A stretch of 64,000 nucleotides of DNA, taken from the NCBI RefSeq assembly GCF_008704555.1, contig NZ_CP023702.1, positions 6,742,001 to 6,806,000 on the forward strand. Reading direction: 5' to 3'. Below are positions 51,328-60,096 of this stretch, in pieces; positions within the stretch are counted from its first letter, which is position 1; each line of letters opens with the position of its first letter. A program made the position numbers and the translations under genes. The DNA is from Streptomyces nitrosporeus. GTDB lineage: Bacteria; Actinomycetota; Actinomycetes; Streptomycetales; Streptomycetaceae. The notes below the pieces were generated by a model, which did not search any database, was not told the DNA's origin, and worked only from the letters and a program-made list of their open reading frames with translations.

Positions 51328-53019
51328 TCACAGCCGCGACAGCTCGTCCACCAGATCGTCCAGCCCCAGCGATCCCTGCGACAGGGCGGCCATGTGCCAG
51401 GCCTTCAGGTCGAACGCGTCACCGTGCGCCTTGCGGGCGTTCTCCCGGCCCAGCAGCCAGGCACGCTCACCCAGCTTGTAACCGATGGCCTGGCCCGGCA
51501 TCGACAGGTAACGGGTCAGCTCGCTCTCCACGAAGTCGGCCGGCCGGCCGCTGTGGTTGCCGAAGAACTCCTGAGCGAGCTCCGGCGTCCAGCGCTCACC
51601 GGGATGGAACGGGGAATCCCCCGGGATCTCCAGTTCCAGGTGCATGCCGATGTCCACGATCACCCGGCAGGCACGCATCATCTGCGCGTCCAGATAGCCG
51701 ATCCTGCGCTCCGCGTCGGGCAGGAAACCCAGCTCGTCCATCAGCCGTTCCGCGTACAGCGCCCAGCCCTCGGCGTTGGCGCTGACGTGGCCGATCGACG
51801 CCTGGTAGCGCGACAGGCTGTCCGCGACGTGCGTCCACTGCGCGATCTGCAGATGATGGCCCGGCACCCCCTCGTGGTACCAGGTCGACACCAGGTCGTA
51901 CACCGGGAAACGGGTCTCCCCCATGGTGGGGAGCCAGGTCCGGCCGGGGCGCGAGAAGTCCTCGGAGGGACCGGTGTAGTACGGTGCCGCCGCCCCGCCC
52001 GCCGGGGCGATCCGGGATTCCACCTTCCGCACCCGCTCGGCGAGTTCGAAGTGCGTGCCGTCCAGCGCCTCGATGGCCTCGTCCATCAGGCCCTGCAGCC
52101 ACTCACGGACCTCCTCCACCCCCTCGATGTGCTTCCCGTGCACATCGAGGTGGGCGAGCGCCTCCCACGGGCCCGCCCCGGGCAGGATCTTCTCGGCCTC
52201 GGTCCTCATCTCGGCCAGCAGGCGGTGGTACTCGGACCAGCCGTACGCGTACGCCTCGTCCAGATCCAGATCCGTACCGTTGAACTGGCGTGACCAGCGG
52301 GCGTACCTCTCACGGCCCACCGTGTCGGGAGCGCCCTCGACCGCCGGGGCGTACACCTCGCGCATCCAGTCCCGCAGCGCCAGGAGACCTGCGGTGGCCT
52401 CCGCTGCGGCGGCGTCCAGCTCCGGGCGCAGCGACTGGGGGCCGGCGGCCACGAACTCCTGGAAGAACCCGCGCCCGCCCTCCTCGCCGTCCGCCCAGAC
52501 ACCCAGCTGCCCGATGAACGTGGCGGTGGGGCGCGGACCGCCGTGGAGCTTGCGTTCCAGACCGAGCTCCAGCGAGGCGCGGTACCCCTCCAGTGCGGCG
52601 GGGACCGCCCGGAGACGGTCCGCGACCGCCGCCCAGTCCTCGTCGGTCGCGGTCGGTGTGGCCGTGAACACGTCCCGCACGTTGTGCGCGGGGGAGTGGA
52701 TGTTGGACACGGCGCGCAGGCCCTCGTCGGCCTCGTGGACGGCGAGTTCGGCGGTCAGCCGCTCCCGGAGCAGCCGTGCGCAGCGCCGCTCCTCCTCGGA
52801 GTCCGCACCGGGCGTCCGCTCCGCGGCGTCGAGCTCCGTGAGGGTGCGGCGGATCAGCCCGGCCATGGCTTCCTGTCCCGCGGGCGAGAAATCGGGCAGC
52901 CGACGAGAGCTTTCCGCGACACCAAGATAGGTACCGGTGATCGGGTCTAGTTCGATGAATGCGTCGACGTAGGCGTCGGCGACCTGGCGTGGCAGTGCGC
53001 TGCTCGTTGTGTCTGACAT
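51328..53019 (-). CDS. DUF885-family protein (predicted metallopeptidase)
   Basis: 563 aa. The DUF885 signature WYHEGVPGHHLQIAQ (HExxxxHH, about residues 390-404) is a probable zinc site. Downstream AEGWALYAERLMDELGF supplies a Glu typical of metallopeptidases. N-terminal helices and SEYHRLLAEMR fit the family. Family members are bacterial secreted or cytoplasmic proteins with carboxypeptidase-like folds; no signal peptide is seen here. ATG 53019 has GAGG eight bases upstream. Confidence 0.85.
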   Translation of the reverse strand: MSDTTSSALPRQVADAYVDAFIELDPITGTYLGVAESSRRLPDFSPAGQEAMAGLIRRTLTELDAAERTPGADSEEERRCARLLRERLTAELAVHEADEGLRAVSNIHSPAHNVRDVFTATPTATDEDWAAVADRLRAVPAALEGYRASLELGLERKLHGGPRPTATFIGQLGVWADGEEGGRGFFQEFVAAGPQSLRPELDAAAAEATAGLLALRDWMREVYAPAVEGAPDTVGRERYARWSRQFNGTDLDLDEAYAYGWSEYHRLLAEMRTEAEKILPGAGPWEALAHLDVHGKHIEGVEEVREWLQGLMDEAIEALDGTHFELAERVRKVESRIAPAGGAAAPYYTGPSEDFSRPGRTWLPTMGETRFPVYDLVSTWYHEGVPGHHLQIAQWTHVADSLSRYQASIGHVSANAEGWALYAERLMDELGFLPDAERRIGYLDAQMMRACRVIVDIGMHLELEIPGDSPFHPGERWTPELAQEFFGNHSGRPADFVESELTRYLSMPGQAIGYKLGERAWLLGRENARKAHGDAFDLKAWHMAALSQGSLGLDDLVDELSRL

Positions 53020-53121
53020 ACGGACATCCTCGTACGGAGAACGGCCCCGCGTCACCGGTTTGCGGTGCACGGCCCCGCGGACCTGCGGCGGGAACGGCCG
53101 CCGGACCGGGGTGACGTGGCG

Positions 53122-53673
53122 TCAGTTCCCGGCGGGGCCGCCGTCGGCCTCCGCCGCGCGTCCTGCGGACCCGGCGCGGCCGGCGTCCGGCGCCCCCTCG
53201 TGGACCGGGGGCAGCAGCGGGCCGCAGTCCCACTGCTGGAAGATCAGCCGGGTCTCCACCCGCGCGACCTCCCGGCGGGAGGTGAACTCGTCGAGCACCA
53301 GACGCTGCAGGTCCCCGGGGCCGGCGACCGCCACATGCACCAGGTAGTCGTCCGGCCCGGTGAGATGGAACAGCGCGCGCGACTGGGGCAGGGCCCGGAC
53401 CCGCTCGACGAACGGACCGATCAGCTCCCGGCGGTGCGGGCGTACCTGCACCAGCAGCAGGGCTTCCAGCCCCCTCCCCAGCCGTGCCGGATCCAGCCTC
53501 AGCTGATGCCCGAGGATCACACCGCAACGGCGCAGCCTCGCCACCCGGTCGAGGCAGGTGGACGGAGCCACCCCCACCTCGGCGGCGAGGTCCCGGTACG
53601 TCCTCCGCGCATCGTTCTGCAGGAGCCGCAGAATGTGCAGATCCACCGGGTCCAGAGCGACAGAATCGGGCAT
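53122..53673 (-). CDS. Lrp/AsnC-family regulator, divergent from a trans-sulfuration gene
   Basis: 183 aa. Helix-turn-helix LDPVDLHILRLLQNDARRTY plus APSTCLDRVARLRRCGVILG at about residues 7-55, and RAM domain SRALFHLTGPDDYLVHVAV at about 98-116. Unlike the other Lrp in this window it has an extended Ala/Gly-rich C-terminus (residues about 155-183). The divergent trans-sulfuration gene starts 60 bp away, so local autoregulation and control of that enzyme are likely. Confidence 0.88.
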   Translation of the reverse strand: MPDSVALDPVDLHILRLLQNDARRTYRDLAAEVGVAPSTCLDRVARLRRCGVILGHQLRLDPARLGRGLEALLLVQVRPHRRELIGPFVERVRALPQSRALFHLTGPDDYLVHVAVAGPGDLQRLVLDEFTSRREVARVETRLIFQQWDCGPLLPPVHEGAPDAGRAGSAGRAAEADGGPAGN

Positions 53674-53732
53674 GCGGCGAACGTTACACGGGAATTCACC
53701 GCATCAGGCCGGTCACTGTTCAGAGTGGCGGC

Positions 53733-54983
53733 ATGGACGCAGAAGCCTCTTCACCGGTCTCCCCCGCACCCATCAGGTCCAGGGCGTTCGCCACCGAGGC
53801 GGTGCACGCCGGACGCGACGACCTCGCCTCTCTCGGCCTGCACGCCGCACCGATCGACCTGTCCACCACCTACCCCTCCTACGACTCCCGGGCGGAGGCG
53901 GAGCGTATCGACGCCTTCGCCGCCACCGGGGCCCGGCCCGACGGGCCGCCGGTGTACGCCCGGCTGGACAATCCCACCACCGCCCGTTTCGAGACCGCGC
54001 TCGCCCGGCTCGAAGGGACCGGATCCGCCGTCGCGTTCGCCAGCGGGATGGCCGCGCTCACCGCGGTGCTGCTGGCCCGCGCCGGCGCGGGACTGCGCCA
54101 CGTGGTCGCGGTACGCCCGCTGTACGGATGCAGCGACCACCTGCTCGGCGCGGGGCTCCTCGGGACCGAGGTGACCTGGACCGACCCGGCCGGCGTCTTC
54201 GACGCGCTCCGCCCCGACACCGGGCTCGTGATGATCGAGACGCCCGCCAACCCCACCCTGGCCGAGATCGACATCCAGGCGGTGGCGCACTCCTGCGGGA
54301 CCGTACCGCTGCTCGTCGACAACACCTTCGCCACACCGGTGCTCCAGCGGCCGGCCGGGCACGGCGCGAGGATCGTGCTGCACAGCGCGACCAAGTACCT
54401 CGGCGGGCACGGGGACGTGATGGGCGGGGTCGTCGCCTGCGACGAGGAGTTCGCCGCGACACTGCGCCAGGTCCGCTTCGCCACCGGCGGGGTGCTGCAC
54501 CCCCTGGCCGGATACCTGCTGCTGCGCGGTCTGTCCACGCTCTCCGTCCGCGTACGGGCCGCGTCGGCCACGGCCGCCGAGCTCGCCCGCCGGCTCACGG
54601 CCGACCCCCGGGTCGCCCGGGTGCACTATCCCCGGCTCGGCGGGGCGATGGTCTCCTTCGAGGTGCACGGAGACCCGCACCGGGTGATCGCGGGGGTCGG
54701 CCTCGTCACACCCGCCGTGAGCCTGGGCAGTGTGGACACCCTGATCCAGCACCCCGCCTCCATCAGCCACCGCATCGTGGACGAGGGGGACCGGCGGGCC
54801 GCCGGTGTCGGCGACCGCCTGCTGCGGATGTCGGTCGGACTGGAGGACGTCGAGGACCTCTGGGCCGACCTGGACCAGGCGCTCAGCGCCGAAGCCGCGG
54901 GCTCTCCTCCGGCGGCCCGTACCCGGACGGCGCCCCGCCGGCAGGAGCCTGCCGGGCAGGAGAGGCAGCGAGCCGGGCGGTGA
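53733..54983 (+). CDS. PLP-dependent trans-sulfuration enzyme (cystathionine/methionine gamma-lyase-like)
   Basis: 416 aa Cys/Met-metabolism PLP enzyme. YARLDNPTTARFETALARLEG and the PLP-binding lysine Lys221 in HSATKYLGGHGDVMGG are typical. VDNTFATPVLQRP and SLGSVDTLIQHPASISH follow the family. It cleaves or replaces the gamma (or beta) substituent of Cys, homocysteine or Met derivatives. The C-terminal about 35 residues are a charged, disordered-looking extension. Divergent from an Lrp/AsnC regulator. The 3' end overlaps the convergent GNAT gene by 101 bp. Confidence 0.88.
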   Translation: MDAEASSPVSPAPIRSRAFATEAVHAGRDDLASLGLHAAPIDLSTTYPSYDSRAEAERIDAFAATGARPDGPPVYARLDNPTTARFETALARLEGTGSAVAFASGMAALTAVLLARAGAGLRHVVAVRPLYGCSDHLLGAGLLGTEVTWTDPAGVFDALRPDTGLVMIETPANPTLAEIDIQAVAHSCGTVPLLVDNTFATPVLQRPAGHGARIVLHSATKYLGGHGDVMGGVVACDEEFAATLRQVRFATGGVLHPLAGYLLLRGLSTLSVRVRAASATAAELARRLTADPRVARVHYPRLGGAMVSFEVHGDPHRVIAGVGLVTPAVSLGSVDTLIQHPASISHRIVDEGDRRAAGVGDRLLRMSVGLEDVEDLWADLDQALSAEAAGSPPAARTRTAPRRQEPAGQERQRAGR

Positions 54984-56310
54984 CGACCAGCGTGCCCTCC
55001 TCGATCTGGTAGTCGAGGGGCAGCGAGAGCGCGCGCATCGCCGCGACCATCCCCGTGTTGTGCGCCTGGGTCACGGCGTACACGCTCTCGCAGCCCGCCT
55101 CGCCGGCCAGGGCCACCAGCCGGGCCAGCAGCTCGGAGCCGATGCCGCGCCGCTGCCAGTCGTCCTCGACGAGGAGGGCGACCTCCGTCTCGTCGCCGTC
55201 CCAGAGCAGGTGCCCCAGCGCCACCAGCCTGCCCGACGCCGTCTGCACGGCGAGCGTCCGGCCGAACCGCGGGCTGAGCAGGTGGTCCAGATAGCGGTCC
55301 GCGTCGCGCACCGGACCGTGGTAACGCAGGCCCAGCGTGCGCTCCGAGCAGCGCTCGTGCATGGCCCGCGCGGCGGCCAGGTCACCGCTGCCGGCCCGCC
55401 GTACCGTTATCTCGTCGCCCTCCGGGAGGGTGAACGCGTCCTCACGGCGCGGCACCCGCGGGCCGAGCCGCGCGTCGAGCTCCACCAGCGCACGGGCACG
55501 GGCGAACTCGGCCGGGGTGAACGGGAGGTACGGGCGCTCCACGGTGATCGTGCCGCCCGAGGGGTCGCACAGCCTCATCACGGTGTCCTCCAGCACCCCT
55601 TCCACCGGCGCGTTCTCCCCTGCCGCCCGCCCCGACGGGGGCCGGGCGGGCACCGAGCGGATGGTGCACCGGCCGAGGAGCCGGCGCAGCGCGAGCGGGA
55701 GCTCGGCCGCGTCCAGGGCCGTGCGGGTGGCGAGGGAGAGGACCCGGGTCGGGGTGTCCACCAGATCGTGCGCGTCCGCGCGCTCGATCCAGGTGGACGT
55801 CCCGCCCGCGGCCGACACCTCCTGGGCGAGCCGCCGCGCCGGCAGGGACTCCGGGGCCCGCAGCAGGAACTCGTCGACGGTCCCCTCGGCCAGCGGGTGG
55901 GTCTGCAGGGTCAGGATGTCGATCCGGTGCCTGGCCAGAGCGGTGCACAGGACCGCCAGGGCTCCGGGGGCGTCCCGTACCGTCGTACGCATCCGCCACA
56001 GCACGGTGGGGCCGGGCACAGCGCTGCCACCGTCCGCCGACGGCCCCCCGCCGGCCCCGGCGGGACCGGTATCGGAAGCAGGGGGCGGGGCGTGGCTGTG
56101 CCGCCGTGCCCACCATGTGTGGAAAGCCGCCGTGGCGACCAGGGCGACCGCCGAGGCGATCAGCAGGTACGGGCCGTCGGGCTGGTGCCCGATCAGGTTC
56201 GCGATGGCGTCGGCCACCGCGACCGCCGTGAACAGGGCGGCCAGCTCGATCACGTCCCGCCGCCAGTGGTGCGGGCGGCGGGCACTCTTCGCGGACGTCA
56301 CATCAGTCAT
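54883..56310 (-). CDS. Membrane-anchored ACT-GNAT acetyltransferase-like protein
   Basis: 475 aa with three recognisable parts. Two hydrophobic segments are at about residues 20-70 (VIELAALFTAVAVADAIANL, LLIASAVALVATAAFHTWW). An ACT-like domain runs about 105-155 (TTVRDAPGALAVLCTALARHRIDILTLQ). The GNAT domain lies about 290-440: ITVRRAGSGDLAAARAMHER, then the acetyl-CoA loop DWQRRGIGSELLARLVALAG. An ACT ligand domain on a GNAT suggests allosteric amino-acid control of protein or small-molecule acetylation. Its ATG 56310 lacks a good ribosome-binding site. Overlaps the convergent PLP-enzyme gene by 101 bp; one of the two ends may be misread, but both frames are clean. Confidence 0.75.
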   Translation of the reverse strand: MTDVTSAKSARRPHHWRRDVIELAALFTAVAVADAIANLIGHQPDGPYLLIASAVALVATAAFHTWWARRHSHAPPPASDTGPAGAGGGPSADGGSAVPGPTVLWRMRTTVRDAPGALAVLCTALARHRIDILTLQTHPLAEGTVDEFLLRAPESLPARRLAQEVSAAGGTSTWIERADAHDLVDTPTRVLSLATRTALDAAELPLALRRLLGRCTIRSVPARPPSGRAAGENAPVEGVLEDTVMRLCDPSGGTITVERPYLPFTPAEFARARALVELDARLGPRVPRREDAFTLPEGDEITVRRAGSGDLAAARAMHERCSERTLGLRYHGPVRDADRYLDHLLSPRFGRTLAVQTASGRLVALGHLLWDGDETEVALLVEDDWQRRGIGSELLARLVALAGEAGCESVYAVTQAHNTGMVAAMRALSLPLDYQIEEGTLVVTARLAASPARQAPAGGAPSGYGPPEESPRLRR

Positions 56311-56490
56311 GCCTTCACTGTGACCGAACGGTGTTGCCTGATCACGAACGCATTGTGACCGATGGGTTACGGGTGCATCTGGTCGGCTATCGGCACCTTT
56401 TGCCCCCACCGCCTCCGCCGCCCCGTGCCGCCTCCGGCCTCCCCGGTCCCTTGTCCTCCCTGCGGCCTTCGGCGCGCCCGTCCCCGGGCG

Positions 56491-58071
56491 TCACTGCCCC
56501 ACCCGCCCCGGTTGCAGGACCTTGCTGAACAGCACCGTGCCGCCCTGCGCGCGCAGCCGCACCGTCAGCTCCCCGCTCGCACCGTCGATGTCGACCTGGC
56601 CGAACAGCTGCGGCGACTCCATCGGCGACACGTTCGCCCGCTCCGGGGCCTTGACGAACACCCGGTCGGGTCCGAACGTGCCGTCGAGCGCGTTGGCGGG
56701 GAACTGCCCGGCCGCCAGGGGCCCCGAGACGAACTCCCAGAACGGCGCGAAGTCCTTGAACGCCGCGCTTTCGGGCAGGTAGTGCTGAGCCGAGGTGTGG
56801 TGCACGTCGGCCGTCAGCCAGACGGTTCCGGTGATCCTCCGGTGCTTGATGTGGCGCAGCAGTTCGGCGATCTGGAGCTCCCGCCCCAGCGGCGCGCCCG
56901 GGTCGCCCTGCGCGATCGCCTCGAAGTCCGCGGCGCCGTCGGGGACCACCAGGCCCAGCGGCATGTCCGAGGCGATCACCTTCCACACCGCGCGCGACCG
57001 GGACAGCTCCCGCTTGAGCCAGTCCAGCTGCTCGGCCCCGAGGATGCCGGTGGTGCCGTCGGCCTGCCGGCCGGGGGAGTTGGCGTCACGGAAGGAGCGC
57101 ATGTCCAGCACGAACACGTCGAGCAGGGGGCCGTGCCGTACGACGCGGTGCATGCGCCGCTGCCGGGGCGCCCCCCGGAGCGTGGACACCGGGAAGTACT
57201 CGGTGAACGCCCGCACCGAACGGGCGGCCAGCAGGTCCACGTTCTTCTCCGTGTACCGGGGGTCGTCCAGGATCTGCCCGGGGTACCAGTTGTTCCGGAC
57301 CTCGTGGTCGTCCCACTGGACCACCGAGGGAACCTGCGCGTTGAACGCGCGCAGGTTCTCGTCGAGCAGGTTGTACCGGAAGTTGCCGCGGTACTCGTCC
57401 AGCGTCTCGGCGACCTTCGACTTCTCCGGCGTCGTGACGTTCCGCCAGACCCGCCCGTCCGGCAGGGTGACACGGGGCTCGATCACCCCGTCCGCGTAGA
57501 TGTTGTCCCCGCTGCACAGGAAGAAGTCCGGGTCCAGGCGGCGCATCTCGTCGTACACGCGGTAGCCCCCGATGTCCGGGTTGATGCCCCAGCCCTGCCC
57601 CGCGATGTCGCCCGACCAGAGGAAGCGCACGTCGTCACGGCGCCGGGCCGGGGCGGTGCGGAACGTGCCGTACACCGGGGCGCTCGTACGCCGGGGGTCG
57701 TGCGGATCGGCCAGGACGACGCGGTAGTGGACCTGTTCACCGGCGGGCAGTCCGTGCAGGGGCGTGATTCCGGTGAAGTCCGTACCGGCGCCGAGCAGGG
57801 GGCCGTGCCACGGGCGGGCACGCCGGAAGGAATCCGTCGCCGAGGTCTCCACCAGCATCCGGGCCGGGCGGTCCGAGCGTACCCAGACGAGCGCCGACGA
57901 GGACGTCACATCACCCGCCTGCACACCCCACCGGGCGCCCGGCCTCCCGGAGAGCGCGAAGGCCGGTGCCGCGCCGGCGAGCCCCGGGACGGCCGTCGCG
58001 GCCGAGGCGAGCAGCGAACCGCGCAGCACCGTGCGACGGGCCGGGGCCGGTATGCGAGGGCGGTAGGACAT
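56491..58071 (-). CDS. phoD: Alkaline phosphatase D
   Basis: 526 aa secreted phosphodiesterase/phosphatase. Tat signal: RRTVLRGSLLASAATAVPGL, cleaved near AFALSG. A PhoD N-terminal domain precedes the metallophosphoesterase core: RFLWSGDIAGQ (Asp), FLCSGDNIYADG (Asp/Asn), VQWDDHEVRNNW (Asp-His) and TADVHHTSAQHY (His-His), binding Ca/Fe-type metals in the family. It scavenges phosphate from phosphodiesters under starvation. ATG 58071 has GGAGG seven bases upstream. A PHO-box-like repeat lies about 115-135 bp upstream. Confidence 0.93.
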   Translation of the reverse strand: MSYRPRIPAPARRTVLRGSLLASAATAVPGLAGAAPAFALSGRPGARWGVQAGDVTSSSALVWVRSDRPARMLVETSATDSFRRARPWHGPLLGAGTDFTGITPLHGLPAGEQVHYRVVLADPHDPRRTSAPVYGTFRTAPARRRDDVRFLWSGDIAGQGWGINPDIGGYRVYDEMRRLDPDFFLCSGDNIYADGVIEPRVTLPDGRVWRNVTTPEKSKVAETLDEYRGNFRYNLLDENLRAFNAQVPSVVQWDDHEVRNNWYPGQILDDPRYTEKNVDLLAARSVRAFTEYFPVSTLRGAPRQRRMHRVVRHGPLLDVFVLDMRSFRDANSPGRQADGTTGILGAEQLDWLKRELSRSRAVWKVIASDMPLGLVVPDGAADFEAIAQGDPGAPLGRELQIAELLRHIKHRRITGTVWLTADVHHTSAQHYLPESAAFKDFAPFWEFVSGPLAAGQFPANALDGTFGPDRVFVKAPERANVSPMESPQLFGQVDIDGASGELTVRLRAQGGTVLFSKVLQPGRVGQ

Positions 58072-58183
58072 GGGGGCGCCTCCAGGGACGACGGGACAGG
58101 CGGGGCAGACGGACTGCCAGGACCGCGCGCGGGGTGGTGAGGACGGCTGATCGCCGGTCCATGCCTAACGGCCGGGAACGGCC

Positions 58184-58205
58184 GGGACGCCAACACGGGG
58201 TGAAC
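58184..58205 (-). promoter_or_regulatory. PHO-box-like 11-nt direct repeats upstream of phoD
   Basis: On the minus strand GTTCACCCCGT (58195-58205) is followed at once by GTTGGCGTCCC (58184-58194), with a third weaker 11-nt unit (58173-58183). PhoP boxes in streptomycetes are 11-nt direct repeats of GTTCACC-like units. A TTAGGC -10-like hexamer follows. The rest of the 445-bp gap 58072-58516 shows only GC-rich repeats and no gene. Confidence 0.55.
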
Positions 58206-58516
58206 ACATCCCGCCGGAGCCGCCGGTCCGCGGATTTCACCGGTCCGTGGATGCCGCCGGTCCGTGGATCCGCCGGCCGGGGGCCACCGGTCCGCGGCCC
58301 CGGCAGCCGGCGGGCCCGGGGCATCCGCCGGAACGCGTCCACGGCCCGCGCGTCCACGGCCCGCACGTTCACGGTTTGCGCGGTGGCGGCGGGGCGAAGG
58401 CGGTGGGGGCACCGGGGAGACACGGAAGGGCGAGGGCCCCTCCCGCCGTACCGGCGGACCGGGCCAGGACGGTCACGCTCACACCGGAGGCCGTCCGGTA
58501 CCGGAAGCGGGCGGGC

Positions 58517-60049
58517 TCACGGGCGGACGGCGGAGGCGAGCAGGCGGACACCGCGGAGGATGTCGGCCGGTGGCAGATGCGCGTAACCGAAGACCAGCGT
58601 CACCCCTCCGTCCGCCACGGCGCCGGCCGTACCCGGCGCGCCCGCCTCCCCCGTTTCTCCCGCGGTACCCGCCGTACCGCCCGGCGCGGCGGACGCCGTC
58701 GCCCCGTAACAGCTCAGCGGCCGCACCGCGACGCCTCCGGCCTCCGCCCGCCGGAGGACCTCCTCCTGCGGGCCGAGCCCTTCGGGAAGCCGGGCGATGA
58801 TGTGCAGCCCGGCGGCTATGCCGCTCACCTCGGTCCCCGGGAGGTGTTCGGCCAGGGCGGCGGTCAGGACGTCCCTGCGCTCGCGGTAGACGCGCTGGCA
58901 GCGCCTCAGCTGACGGTCGTAGGCGCCCCGCCGGACGAGGTCCGCGAGTACCGCCTGGTCGATCGCCGGATTCCCGAGGTCCATCGTCCGCTTCCGGGCG
59001 ACGATCTCCTCGGTCATCGAGGCCGGGGCGACGAGCCAGCCCAGCCGCAGTCCCGGGGCGAGCGACTTGCTCACCGACCCGGCGTACACGACGTGTTCCG
59101 GATCGAGGCCCTGCAACGCCCCCACCGGCGCCCGGTCGTAGCGGAAGTCACCGTCGTAGTCGTCCTCCAGGATCACACCGGAGGTGCTGCGCGCCCACGC
59201 GAGCAGACGGCCCCGGCGCCCGGCGGAGTAGGCGATCCCGGTGGGGAACTGATGCGCGGGGGTGGTGACCAGGGCGCGCACGCCGGAACGCGTCAGTGGC
59301 TCCGGGACGAGCCCCTCGCCGTCGAGGGGGAGCGCGACCGTCCGCAGTCCGGCCGAGGCGAACAGGGAGGTGTGCTCGGGGCTCCCCGGATCCTCCACCC
59401 CGACCGCGTCCACACCCCGGCCCCGCAGCACGGACCCGAACAGGGTCGCCGCCTGCGCCACACCCGAGCAGACCACCAGCCGCTCCGGATCGGCCACCAC
59501 CCCCCGGCGGCGGGCCAGCAGCGCGGCCAGGGCCTCGCGCAGCTCCGGCAGGCCCCGCGGGTCCGGGTAACCGAGAGAACCGTGCGACAGCCGGGCCAGC
59601 GCCGCACGCTGAGCGGCCGCCCAGGCGGCACGCGGGAACAAGGACAGATCAGGGGTGCCGGGCCGGAAGTCCACGAGTGCCACGGGCGCCCGCGGCGCCG
59701 GGTTCCGCGCAGCCTCCCGTACCGGCGGCCGGACCGCGTCACTCACCCAGGTCCCCGCGCCCCGTCCGCTCCGCAGATAGCCCTCGGCCGTCAACTGCTC
59801 GTACGCCTCGGTCACCAGGCCGCGTGACACGCCCAGATCGGTGGCGAGTTCACGGCTGGCCGGCAGCCGGGTACCGGCCGGGAGCCGCCCCGAACGCACC
59901 GCCTCCCGCAAGGCCGACCGGAGTGCCCGCCCACGCCCGCGCACCGGAGAGGAAGCGGCCGGCAGCAGCAGCTCCCAAGCCGGCCGGGACGGGACGCGGC
60001 CCTCCGGCACGCCGTCGTCAGCGGGCGGATTGGTCCCCGAAAGCCTCAT
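58517..60049 (-). CDS. MocR/PdxR-family regulator (GntR-aminotransferase fusion)
   Basis: 510 aa. GntR winged helix at residues about 40-105 (LPASRELATDLGVSRGLVTEAYEQL), then a type-I aminotransferase fold: DYDGDFRYD and the PLP-lysine segment VVYAGSVSKSLAPGLRLGWLV. MocR proteins bind PLP and control vitamin B6, GABA or transporter genes. An Ala/Gly/Thr-rich insertion occurs near the C-terminus (about 455-485). Divergent, 47 bp from an EamA transporter gene, whose promoter contains repeated GGACC, so that gene is the probable target. Confidence 0.88.
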   Translation of the reverse strand: MRLSGTNPPADDGVPEGRVPSRPAWELLLPAASSPVRGRGRALRSALREAVRSGRLPAGTRLPASRELATDLGVSRGLVTEAYEQLTAEGYLRSGRGAGTWVSDAVRPPVREAARNPAPRAPVALVDFRPGTPDLSLFPRAAWAAAQRAALARLSHGSLGYPDPRGLPELREALAALLARRRGVVADPERLVVCSGVAQAATLFGSVLRGRGVDAVGVEDPGSPEHTSLFASAGLRTVALPLDGEGLVPEPLTRSGVRALVTTPAHQFPTGIAYSAGRRGRLLAWARSTSGVILEDDYDGDFRYDRAPVGALQGLDPEHVVYAGSVSKSLAPGLRLGWLVAPASMTEEIVARKRTMDLGNPAIDQAVLADLVRRGAYDRQLRRCQRVYRERRDVLTAALAEHLPGTEVSGIAAGLHIIARLPEGLGPQEEVLRRAEAGGVAVRPLSCYGATASAAPGGTAGTAGETGEAGAPGTAGAVADGGVTLVFGYAHLPPADILRGVRLLASAVRP

Positions 60050-60055
60050 GGAAGT

Positions 60056-60089
60056 GGACCTTAAACCGGACCGCTCCCGGACCTAGCGT
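60056..60089 (+). promoter_or_regulatory. MocR-type operator and leaderless promoter
   Basis: GGACC occurs three times at 60056, 60068 and 60079 (spacings 12 and 11). They overlap a promoter TTAAAC (60061-60066), 17-bp spacer, TAGCGT (60084-60089), which would start transcription at or beside the ATG at 60097. Confidence 0.5.
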
Positions 60090-60096
60090 CGCCCTC

